DNA of 64,000 nucleotides from JAUNBN01 sp036645935 (GTDB lineage Bacteria > Bacillota > Clostridia > Oscillospirales > Ruminococcaceae): the NCBI GenBank assembly GCA_036645935.1, contig JAVXNE010000001.1, positions 505,227 to 569,226 on the forward strand, in the 5' to 3' direction. The notes below the pieces were generated by a model, which saw only the letters and a list, made by a program, of their open reading frames with translations, did not search any database and was not told the DNA's origin. The translations under genes were made by a program, and so were the position numbers. Below, piece after piece: positions 23,571 to 31,114 of this stretch; positions within the stretch are counted from its first letter, which is position 1; each line of letters begins with the position of its first letter.

Positions 23571-23708
23571 TTGAAATACATTTTAGGTTTTTTTGCGTTT
23601 ATTGCAAGCTCACTATGCGCGTTTTTTATAACCGGATTCGGTCTTGATTTTCTCAGGTCAAATCACCGAAAATACATCACCTTAAATGAGCGCTGCGACG
23701 AGGAATAG
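23571..23708 (+). CDS. 45-residue membrane peptide
   Basis: TTG start at 23571 with AAGGAGGT 6 nt upstream; starts LKYILGFFAFIASS. One hydrophobic helix (about residues 3-26) and a charged tail ending NERCDEE. Lies 12 nt after the CBM9-like gene, so part of the same operon. Not recognised. Confidence 0.6.
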   Translation: MKYILGFFAFIASSLCAFFITGFGLDFLRSNHRKYITLNERCDEE

Positions 23709-23771
23709 TTTCTGTATATTTGCGCGGCATTTGCACATAATAAGGCCAATTCCATAAAGGAGGTCTTATTT

Positions 23772-24014
23772 TTGAAAAACTGCAACCACGCCAACCACTG
23801 TATCCAGTGCAACGTCGCCTCATGCCAGAATCACTGCAATTCAGAGGACTATTGTTCTCTTGACTGCGTGTGCATTGGAACCCACGAGACTGATCCCGCG
23901 ATGAATCAGTGCACCGATTGCCGCTCATTCCGCAACAGGGATATCAATGAACAGACGCAGGCCGTCGAGCAGACCAAACAGCAGAAGCAACAGCAGAGCG
24001 GCATGACATTTTAG
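23772..24014 (+). CDS. DUF1540 Cys-rich protein
   Basis: 80 residues from TTG at 23772 (AAAGGAGG upstream). Ten cysteines in a CNVASCQNHC..EDYC..DCVCIGTHET....QC.DCRSF arrangement, matching the DUF1540 motif (C.v..C.yn....C.a..I.vg....T.C.tF), presumed to bind metal. C-terminal tail of about 20 residues is Gln-rich (QTKQQKQQQ). DUF1540 proteins are common in spore-forming Clostridia; role unknown. Confidence 0.8.
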   Translation: MKNCNHANHCIQCNVASCQNHCNSEDYCSLDCVCIGTHETDPAMNQCTDCRSFRNRDINEQTQAVEQTKQQKQQQSGMTF

Positions 24015-24079
24015 CTTTTTGTCGGTTTGTGCTTTTATCGATTCATTTTCCCGCTTTCCACATCTGCTTTAGGAATAAC

Positions 24080-24120
24080 AAAACCCATTGTTGAGCTTTT
24101 TTCTTGACAATGGGTTTTTT
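24080..24120 (+). terminator. terminator after the DUF1540 gene
   Basis: 12-bp perfect stem AAAACCCATTGT / ACAATGGGTTTT, 15-nt loop, T-run TTTTTT at the end. Confidence 0.9.
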
Positions 24121-24399
24121 ATTTTTACATATATACAGTGTGTTTTATTTGTATCGTTCTGCAGATTACTACACTTTTTTTGCTGTCGGTGATATCAGCG
24201 TCTTTATCAATTCTTAGCATTTGGATACTTTTTTGGGGGGAGGGGGCACGCGCTACAAAACGACGGACGCAATTTAAAAAATCAGTATCAGGAAAGGCTA
24301 ACCGCATATTACGGTTTCACTCAATCCGAATGCTAATTTCCCTACCCATCAGTGCTTTTAGTCCGCGCAAAAACACGGCAGACACTACTTGAGAATCAG

Positions 24400-25131
24400 T
24401 CAAGTTATCACAAGTCCGCCGCTCACGTCAAGAACCTGTCCCGTTATAAACCCTGAGCTTGCGAGCAAATAAACCGCTCCGGCAATCTCTTCGGGTGAGC
24501 CCTGGCGGCCGAGCGGCGTTTCCTCCGCTATCACATCGAGAGTCTCTTGTGATAGCGACGCGTTCATTGCGGTATCGATGAGTCCCGGCGCGACACTGTT
24601 CACTGTAATCCCGCTCGGGCCCAACTCCTTTGCGAGAGCCTTGCTGTACCCAATAACCGCTGCCTTGCTCGCCGAATACGCGCTTTCACCCGCCGATCCG
24701 ACCTCTCCCCACATCGAGCTTATCGTGACGATTGTTCCCGCCTTGCGCCCGACCATCGGAGGTATTGCGGCGCGGCATACATTCATTGTGCCGAACACGT
24801 TGGCGTCAAACACGGCGCGGCACTGTTCATCGGTCGTGTCCTGCGCGAGCGAGAAAAGGGATGTTCCTGCCGCGCACACGAGCGCATCCAGCCTGCCGTA
24901 GGCGGCGAGGGCAAACGCAATCATTGCGTTTGCGCATGCGCTAACGCGCACGTCGGCCGCAAAGGCCGACGCCTCGCCGCCCGAAGCGAGAATCTCACGT
25001 TCGAGTGCGCGGGCGCGCGCTTCACCGGTGAGATACCCTATTACCACGGCATATCCCTCTTGCGCAAATAAGTGCGCGCAGGCACCACCTATTCCACCTG
25101 AACCTCCGGTTATAATAACTGTTTTCGCCAT
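24400..25131 (-). CDS. SDR-family oxidoreductase, FabG-like
   Basis: 243 residues. Classical short-chain dehydrogenase: cofactor loop TGGSGGIGGACA, catalytic Ser in ISSMWGEVG, Tyr-x3-Lys in YSASKAAV, and PGLIDTAMN. The usual NNAG reads CAAGTS. Most like 3-oxoacyl-ACP reductase FabG, but it stands alone downstream of pnp, away from fatty acid genes, so it may reduce another substrate. ATG at 25131. Confidence 0.85.
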   Translation of the reverse strand: MAKTVIITGGSGGIGGACAHLFAQEGYAVVIGYLTGEARARALEREILASGGEASAFAADVRVSACANAMIAFALAAYGRLDALVCAAGTSLFSLAQDTTDEQCRAVFDANVFGTMNVCRAAIPPMVGRKAGTIVTISSMWGEVGSAGESAYSASKAAVIGYSKALAKELGPSGITVNSVAPGLIDTAMNASLSQETLDVIAEETPLGRQGSPEEIAGAVYLLASSGFITGQVLDVSGGLVIT

Positions 25132-25155
25132 AACAAATTTGTCCTTTTTTACAAA

Positions 25156-25190
25156 AAGAGCGGGTGCCGCATATCACGGTATCCGCTCTT
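25156..25190 (-). terminator. pnp terminator
   Basis: AAGAGCGG.T.CCG pairs with CGG.AT.CCGCTCTT (mostly contiguous, G-U pairs inside); leftward T-run TTTTTG. Lies 15 nt after the pnp stop. Confidence 0.8.
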
Positions 25191-25204
25191 GAATCTGCTT
25201 TCTC

Positions 25205-27316
25205 TTACTGCTCGTTCTTCTTCGCTTCGAGCGCCTTGATAGCGTCCTTGCGAGAGAGATCGATTCCGCGGTCGCCTATTTTGATGACCTTAACGGGAAT
25301 GATATCGCCCACCGAGACGACATCCTCCACCTTTTCGGTGCGGGTATCCTCAAGTTCGCGAATGTGCACCAGACCTTCCTTGCCGGGCGCAATCTCAACT
25401 TTGGCACCGATAGGAAGGATGCGCGTGACCTTGCCATAATACATCGCGCCGATCTCGGGATCCGTCACAATTGTTCTGATTATCTCAAGCGCGCGGCGGA
25501 CGTTGTCCACATCGATTCCGGAGACAAATACGTGCCCGTCTTCCTCAACGTCGATTTTAACCTCACACTCGGCACAGATTTTCTGAATAACCTTGCCGCC
25601 CTTGCCGATAACGTCCGCTATTTTCTCGACGTCAATCTGTATCGATTCCATCTTCGGCGCGTAAACGGAGAGCTCAGCACGCGGCTCGGCGATGCACTTG
25701 AGCATGACTTCGTCGAGGATATACAAACGAGCCTTGTATGTCTTATCGAGCGCGTCCTTGATTATCTCGTAGGTCAAGCCGTCAACCTTGAGGTCCATTT
25801 GAATCGAAGTGATTCCTTTTTTTGTGCCCGCGACCTTGAAATCCATATCGCCAAAGAAATCCTCAACACCCTGAATGTCGACCATCGTCATCCAGCGCTC
25901 TCCCTCGGTTATGAGGCCGCAGGAAATTCCGGCAACTGGCGCTTTGAGCGGCACGCCCGCGTCCATAAGCGCGAGTGTCGAGCCGCACACCGAGCCCTGC
26001 GACGTCGAGCCGTTGGAAGACAGCACTTCGGACACCAGACGTATGACATACGGGAACTCGTCAACGCTGGGAAGCACCGGGACCAAAGATCTTTCCGCAA
26101 GCGCGCCGTGGCCAATCTCGCGACGGCCGGGTCCTCTGCTCGGGCGGGTTTCACCGACGCTGTAACTTGGGAAGTTGTAGTGATGCATGTAGCGTTTTTC
26201 CGTCTCGTCATCGAGTCCGTCAAGCAGCTGGGCATCATTGCCCATACCGAGCGTGACTGAAGTGAGAACCTGTGTCTGGCCGCGGGTAAACATTCCGCTG
26301 CCGTGGGCGCGAGGCAGAAGTCCGACCTCGGCATTCAAGGGGCGGATCTCGTCGATTGCACGGCCGTCCACACGCTTGCCGTCGTCGAGTAACCAGCGGC
26401 GAACGACAAATTTTTGCAGTTTGTAGAGGCACTCGTCGAGCATTGTGGTCTGCCCGGAATATTTTTCGTCAAACGCCGCGTGCACGTCATCATATATCGG
26501 CACGAGTGCTGCATCGCGAATGTTTTTGTCATCTGTATCCATCGCGAGACGAACCCTGTCGATGACGAGGGCCTTGACCTCCTCGTACATGTCGTGATCA
26601 ACCTCGACGCTGTCAAACGGAACCTTTTCTTTTCCGACTGCGTCGCGAATCGAGCTTATAAAGCGGACGAGCTCTTTGTTGGTCTCATCACATTTAACTA
26701 TCGCAGCAAGCATCGTGTCGTTGTCGACTTCGGATGCGCCCGCCTCAATCATAACAACTTTCTCGCTTGTGCTCGCAACTGTGAGCTGCAATTCACTGAC
26801 CTTGCGCTGCTCCTCGTTGGGGTTGATGATGATCTTTCCGTCAGCCAAACCCGCGGCAACACCAGCTATCGGTCCGTTCCACGGAATGTCGGAAATGGTG
26901 ACGGCGATGCTCGCGCCGATCATTCCCGCTATCTCGGGTGAGCAGTCCTGGTCAACCGACATAACCGTCATAACTATCGAAACGTCGTTGCGCATATCCT
27001 TGGGGAAGAACGGGCGGAAGGGGCGGTCGACGACGCGGGATGCGAGAATGGCCTTCTCGCTCGGACGCGCCTCACGGCGCATGAAGCTTCCCGGTATGCG
27101 TCCGACGGCATAGTGCTTTTCCTCAAAATCAACCGATAGCGGGAAAAAGTCAATTCCCTCACGCGGTTTTTTGCTCATGGTCGCGTTGCACAGCACGACG
27201 GTTTCGCCGTAACGCACGAGACACGACCCGTTCGCGAGCTCACACATCTTGCCCGTCTCTATTTTGAGCGGACGGCCCGCAAGCTCTGTTTCAAATACTC
27301 TGAAATTGTCAAACAT
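25205..27316 (-). CDS. pnp: polyribonucleotide nucleotidyltransferase
   Basis: 703 residues, full length. Phosphorolytic 3'-5' exonuclease of mRNA decay. Two RNase PH-type halves (N-terminal RPFRPFFPKDMRNDV; second half with RTGQ-like FTRGQTQVLTSVTLG, SNGSTSQGSVCGSTLALMDAGVP and DMDFKVAGTKKGITSIQMDLK), then a KH domain (VIGKGGKVIQKI) and an S1 domain (GKEGLVHIREL). ATG with GGGAGG upstream. Downstream of rpsO, the widely conserved order. Confidence 0.97.
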   Translation of the reverse strand: MFDNFRVFETELAGRPLKIETGKMCELANGSCLVRYGETVVLCNATMSKKPREGIDFFPLSVDFEEKHYAVGRIPGSFMRREARPSEKAILASRVVDRPFRPFFPKDMRNDVSIVMTVMSVDQDCSPEIAGMIGASIAVTISDIPWNGPIAGVAAGLADGKIIINPNEEQRKVSELQLTVASTSEKVVMIEAGASEVDNDTMLAAIVKCDETNKELVRFISSIRDAVGKEKVPFDSVEVDHDMYEEVKALVIDRVRLAMDTDDKNIRDAALVPIYDDVHAAFDEKYSGQTTMLDECLYKLQKFVVRRWLLDDGKRVDGRAIDEIRPLNAEVGLLPRAHGSGMFTRGQTQVLTSVTLGMGNDAQLLDGLDDETEKRYMHHYNFPSYSVGETRPSRGPGRREIGHGALAERSLVPVLPSVDEFPYVIRLVSEVLSSNGSTSQGSVCGSTLALMDAGVPLKAPVAGISCGLITEGERWMTMVDIQGVEDFFGDMDFKVAGTKKGITSIQMDLKVDGLTYEIIKDALDKTYKARLYILDEVMLKCIAEPRAELSVYAPKMESIQIDVEKIADVIGKGGKVIQKICAECEVKIDVEEDGHVFVSGIDVDNVRRALEIIRTIVTDPEIGAMYYGKVTRILPIGAKVEIAPGKEGLVHIRELEDTRTEKVEDVVSVGDIIPVKVIKIGDRGIDLSRKDAIKALEAKKNEQ

Positions 27317-27481
27317 TGATTTTTGCCTCCCGAAAATTTTTGTTGTCCCACGTTTTCGGTTTTAGCAATTAATTCGGCCTTTTAGAATCTTTCCAAAAAG
27401 CTCAATTCATCGCTAAATTCCGAAAGCGAAAGCTTTTGTTGACGATCACTGCGCGACCTGAAAATCCGGCCTCTTACCTGT

Positions 27482-27514
27482 CGAAGGCAGACGGGATAAA
27501 ACCGCCTGCCTTCG
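27482..27514 (-). terminator. rpsO-pnp intergenic hairpin
   Basis: CGAAGGCAG (27482-27490) pairs with CTGCCTTCG (27506-27514), extended by a partial CGG/CCG pairing. Read leftwards no T-run follows, so it may be a processing or attenuation stem rather than a true terminator; the pnp leader of other bacteria has an RNase III-cut hairpin here. Confidence 0.5.
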
Positions 27515-27527
27515 CTTATAACTTAAA

Positions 27528-27788
27528 CTATTTGCGCAAGCCGAGCTTGGCGATTAGTGCACGGTAGCGTTCGATGTCCTTCTTCTGAAGATAGGCGAGA
27601 AGGTTGCGGCGCTGTCCGACCATCTTGAGCAACCCGCGGCGTGAATGGTGGTCGTGCTTGTGCTCGAGCAGATGCTCGTTGAGGTGATTTATGCGGTTTG
27701 TCAGAATCGAGACCTGAACCTCGGGCGAACCGGTGTCTGTCTCGTGAATGCGCGCGTCCTCAATTACCTCATGTTTGTCTTTAAGCAT
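27528..27788 (-). CDS. rpsO: 30S ribosomal protein S15
   Basis: 86 residues, family length. Four-helix protein binding the 16S central domain; seen IHETDTGSPEVQV, LTNRINHLNEHLLEHKHDHHSRRGLLKMVGQRRNLLAYL. A CCTCTT-AAGAGG hairpin at 27852-27867 in the leader may relate to S15 autoregulation. Confidence 0.97.
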   Translation of the reverse strand: MLKDKHEVIEDARIHETDTGSPEVQVSILTNRINHLNEHLLEHKHDHHSRRGLLKMVGQRRNLLAYLQKKDIERYRALIAKLGLRK

Positions 27789-27947
27789 GCGTTGTGTTAC
27801 CTTTCCTTTTTAATATATTCGCCCGTGTCACAGCGCGCGGTGCAAAGGCTTCCTCTTGAAAAAAGAGGCACTTGCCGACGCTCCGTGGCATGGGTAACGA
27901 GTGGTATTATATCACAGCCGAACAGTCAAATGCAAGGATTCTGTCCT

Positions 27948-28862
27948 TTACAGCTCGGGCACTCGGCGCACCGACTCGATATCGGCAAGAACCTGAGCTT
28001 TCAGCTGAACGTCGCTTTCAAAGCGTCGCTCGTCCCGCACAAATCGTTTGAGCCGCGTCTCGATATCAGCTTCGTACAGATCCCCCTTGAAATCGAAAAT
28101 GTGTGTTTCGAGCGCGACCGCACCGTCGTCTCGAACCGTTGGGCGCACTCCCACATTGGTAATCGCGTCATACACGCGCCCGCCAACAACTGACTGAGAG
28201 GCATAAACCCCGAAGCGAGGCGTCATCACATCGCTTGGGAATGCTTGGTTTATCGTCGGAAACCCGAGTTTCCCCGCAAGCTTTTTGCCGTGTGTCACAG
28301 GCAAAATAAACCCATACGGATGTCCCAACATCTCCTCTGCAGCCTCAACGTCTCCGTTGACAACCGCCTCCTTGATGCGCGTTGTGGAAACGGCTTTGCC
28401 GTCCAGCTCTATCTCCCCCACGACAATCACGTCAATACCGATTTCATAACACAGCTCACGCAATCTGTCGACATCTCCCGCGCGCGCGCGCCCAAAACGA
28501 AAATCAGCCCCGCAGCAGACTGCTTGTGCGTGCAAACAACCGTCGCCGAGTATATTGCACACGAACTCATCGCAGTCCATATCTCCTATTTTATCAAAAT
28601 CCAACAGCAGATATTCATCCACGCCAAGGTTAGCTATAAACCTTTTTCGCTCGGACATCGGCATGAGATCGAGCGTGCCCTTTCCCTGCGCGCGTCGAGC
28701 GCTCATATCGAAGCTGAGTACAGACGATTGAACTCCCCTGCGCGCCGCTTCGGCTATCGCGGAACCTATCACCGCCCGATGTCCAAGATGTACACCGTCA
28801 AAATATCCAAGCGCCGTCACCGTATCGTTGACAAACGGTTCAATTGTATTGTGAATCTCCAT
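27948..28862 (-). CDS. ribF: riboflavin kinase / FAD synthetase
   Basis: 304 residues. Makes FMN and FAD. N-terminal adenylyltransferase domain with TALGYFDGVHLGHRAVI and STTRIKEAVVNGDVEAA; C-terminal flavokinase domain starting at about 190 (GKKLAGKLGFPTINQAFP). ATG at 28862 (MEIHNTIEP) is preferred over an open frame 12 codons longer. Downstream of truB in the usual truB-ribF-rpsO order. Confidence 0.95.
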   Translation of the reverse strand: MEIHNTIEPFVNDTVTALGYFDGVHLGHRAVIGSAIAEAARRGVQSSVLSFDMSARRAQGKGTLDLMPMSERKRFIANLGVDEYLLLDFDKIGDMDCDEFVCNILGDGCLHAQAVCCGADFRFGRARAGDVDRLRELCYEIGIDVIVVGEIELDGKAVSTTRIKEAVVNGDVEAAEEMLGHPYGFILPVTHGKKLAGKLGFPTINQAFPSDVMTPRFGVYASQSVVGGRVYDAITNVGVRPTVRDDGAVALETHIFDFKGDLYEADIETRLKRFVRDERRFESDVQLKAQVLADIESVRRVPEL

Positions 28863-28885
28863 CGAATCTCCGCTAAGCGGCAAGT

Positions 28886-29779
28886 TTATCCAAACCAAAA
28901 CTGCCTTATTTTTTTGAACCTGTTTTCGTCGCTCTCACCCAACCCCAGAAAGTTTCCCTCTGTGTCGCGCACCCTGACTCGCTCACCATCGCCTACTTTG
29001 ACCGGCAAACGCAGCGTCTCAAACGCAAATCCGTTAATAAACAGCCGCGCGAGGTCTGCGGGAAGAATTGCCGCCCTCAGCGACAAAAAAGCGCTCTCGA
29101 CGCCAGCGAGAGCCTTGCCGAGTTCTCCCGCTCTCGAGAGCTGCTCGATTTCTTTAATCGAAAATGCGTCGGTCTCGGAGAATCCCGCACTCATCGTGCG
29201 CCTAAGTGCGCACAGCGCGGCGACGAGTCCCATTGAAGCCGCAATGTCCTCTGCGAGTGTTCTGATATATGTGCCTTTGGAGCAGAGCACATCGATTGCA
29301 AATTCTCGGACACTCTCGTCAAAATCAACCAGTCTAAGCTCCGTTATTTCTATATTTCGCGGCTCTCGCTCAACCGTTTTTCCCTTTCGGGCAAGCTCAT
29401 AAAGCCGCTTTCCGTCCTTTTTAATCGCGCTGTACATCGGCGGCACCTGCTTTTGCGCGCCGACAAAGCTGCAAAGAGCGCACTCGAGCTCTTGTAGGGT
29501 GCAGTTCTTGTCGCTCTTCTCTGTTATAGTCCCGGTGATATCACCGGTATCGGTAAGTATCCCGAGTCTCACCGTCGCTGTGTAGCGCTTAGTCTCATCG
29601 GGCAGAAAATCCACCGCTTTTGTCGCATTTCCGGCGAACACAGGGAGAACCCCCGTCGCCATCGGATCGAGCGTGCCGCCGTGTCCGAGCCTGCGCTCAC
29701 CCAGTATCCCCCGCAGCTTGGCGATGACGTCAAAGGACGTGTAACCGGCGGGCTTGTCCACAATTATTATCCCATTCAC
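28886..29779 (-). CDS. truB: tRNA pseudouridine(55) synthase
   Basis: 297 residues. Isomerises U55 in the T-loop of tRNAs. Catalytic segment GHGGTLDPMATGVLPV with the Asp, substrate loop TKRYTATVRLG, and PPMYSAIKKDGKRLYELARKG. Start is GTG at 29779 overlapping the nrnA stop (GTGA); the second codon is AAT, giving MNGIIIVDKP. Confidence 0.96.
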   Translation of the reverse strand: MNGIIIVDKPAGYTSFDVIAKLRGILGERRLGHGGTLDPMATGVLPVFAGNATKAVDFLPDETKRYTATVRLGILTDTGDITGTITEKSDKNCTLQELECALCSFVGAQKQVPPMYSAIKKDGKRLYELARKGKTVEREPRNIEITELRLVDFDESVREFAIDVLCSKGTYIRTLAEDIAASMGLVAALCALRRTMSAGFSETDAFSIKEIEQLSRAGELGKALAGVESAFLSLRAAILPADLARLFINGFAFETLRLPVKVGDGERVRVRDTEGNFLGLGESDENRFKKIRQFWFG

Positions 29780-30732
29780 GCGCCGAGCATCCCCTCAACG
29801 GCTGCTGTGACAGCACATTTCACATCATAGGCACTGCCCGAGCATTCAAATCCGGCAGCGCGTTTGTGACCCCCGCCGCCGAAGTTCTCACTTATTCTCG
29901 CAGCGTCCAGCGACACCGTGCGAACCGATACCTTCCAGTTTCCGTTTCCCAGCTCGCGTAATGTCACTCCGGCCTCGACTCCCTCGACTATGCGGGGCAG
30001 CGCGGTTATCCCGTCCACCTCGTTGGCAGAGCAGCCCGCACGCGCAAGCATGTCGAGCGTCACGGTGATGAACGCGAGTTTTCCGTCCAGCGCAAACTCC
30101 ATTCCGGCAATCGCCAGCTGTTCGAGTTTGAAGCGCTCGCGGGATTTTGTTTCAAATAGGATGCGGTTGAGCTCGATGTATTCACATCCGCACTCAAACA
30201 GCCGCGCCGCAAACTGGTGGCTTGACGCGGTCGTGTTCGCATAGCGGAAACAACCGGTGTCTGTCGATACGCCCGTATACAGGCAGTTTGCTATATAAGG
30301 AGTAATTTGCACTTTCATCTCGCCCAGAACATCCCCGACCACCTCTGCATTCGAGGCGGCGCTCGATTCGCACAGCGTAAATCGAGCAAACCCCTCGTTT
30401 GTTCCATGGTGGTCAATGCACAGGTCTGCGCTCGCGCCGATCGGAGCGAGTGAATCTCCCATGAGTCCGAGGGTGGCGGTGTCGAGCACAAGGACAAATT
30501 TCGGTTCAAAATCCCCGCAATTGCCAATCGGACCGTACATGTATTCGTATCGAACGGAAATCTCGCTGTCGCAAACAACGCGGGCGCGCTTCCCGAGCGA
30601 ATGGAGCGCTGCGCACATGGCATAGCCGCAACCCAGCGTATCTCCGTCGGGATTTTTGTGGGTGATTATGAGTATATCTTCCGCGGCGACAAGCATTTCG
30701 GCCGCGCCGCACTTGTCAATCGGTGTGCTCAT
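29776..30732 (-). CDS. nrnA: DHH/DHHA1 oligoribonuclease, PAP phosphatase
   Basis: 318 residues. Degrades short RNAs and 3'-phosphoadenosine 5'-phosphate. Seen: ITHKNPDGDTLGCGYAM (motif I), DTAT, CIDHHGTNEGFA (the DHH motif), TGVSTDTGCFRY, and the C-terminal DHHA1 signature NFGGGGHKRAAGF. Overlaps rbfA by 17 nt. Standard member of the infB operon in Firmicutes. Confidence 0.95.
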   Translation of the reverse strand: MSTPIDKCGAAEMLVAAEDILIITHKNPDGDTLGCGYAMCAALHSLGKRARVVCDSEISVRYEYMYGPIGNCGDFEPKFVLVLDTATLGLMGDSLAPIGASADLCIDHHGTNEGFARFTLCESSAASNAEVVGDVLGEMKVQITPYIANCLYTGVSTDTGCFRYANTTASSHQFAARLFECGCEYIELNRILFETKSRERFKLEQLAIAGMEFALDGKLAFITVTLDMLARAGCSANEVDGITALPRIVEGVEAGVTLRELGNGNWKVSVRTVSLDAARISENFGGGGHKRAAGFECSGSAYDVKCAVTAAVEGMLGA

Positions 30733-31069
30733 TGTGAAAACCCTCTATTATCGAACTTATCTTTTCGTAATAATCAGCTGAATCGTCTGCAATAAAGGTA
30801 ATCTCCGGCACCTTGCGTATGTGTAGCCGGGAGCCCAGCTCGCTTCGCACATGACCCTGCGCTTTTTTCAGCGCCTCGACCGCCTCTTTGGCTCTCTGTG
30901 TTCCCTCGAGCGAACCCACGTACACCTTTGCATACGAAAGATCGCTTGTCACTTCAACGCGCATCACCGAAAGCATCTCGCTTATGCGGGGATCTTTCAT
31001 TCCCGAGAAGATATCCGCAAGCTCGCGCTTTACGTCCATGGAAAGTCTGTCAATACGATGTGAGGGCAT
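30716..31069 (-). CDS. rbfA: ribosome-binding factor A
   Basis: 117 residues. KH-like 30S maturation factor; seen HRIDRLSMDVKRELADIFSGMKDPRI, VEVTSDLSYAKVYVG and RLHIRKVPEITFIADDSADYYEKI, all typical. Between infB and nrnA. Confidence 0.96.
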   Translation of the reverse strand: MPSHRIDRLSMDVKRELADIFSGMKDPRISEMLSVMRVEVTSDLSYAKVYVGSLEGTQRAKEAVEALKKAQGHVRSELGSRLHIRKVPEITFIADDSADYYEKISSIIEGFHNEHTD

Positions 31070-31114
31070 TGGTCTGCCTCCCTTTTTTTAAAATCCATCG
31101 GCCGCGACCGGATG

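Noticed and set aside
24138..24392. 84-codon plus-strand frame after the DUF1540 terminator
   Set aside because: No ribosome site, lies behind a strong terminator, hydrophobic start followed by random-looking sequence.
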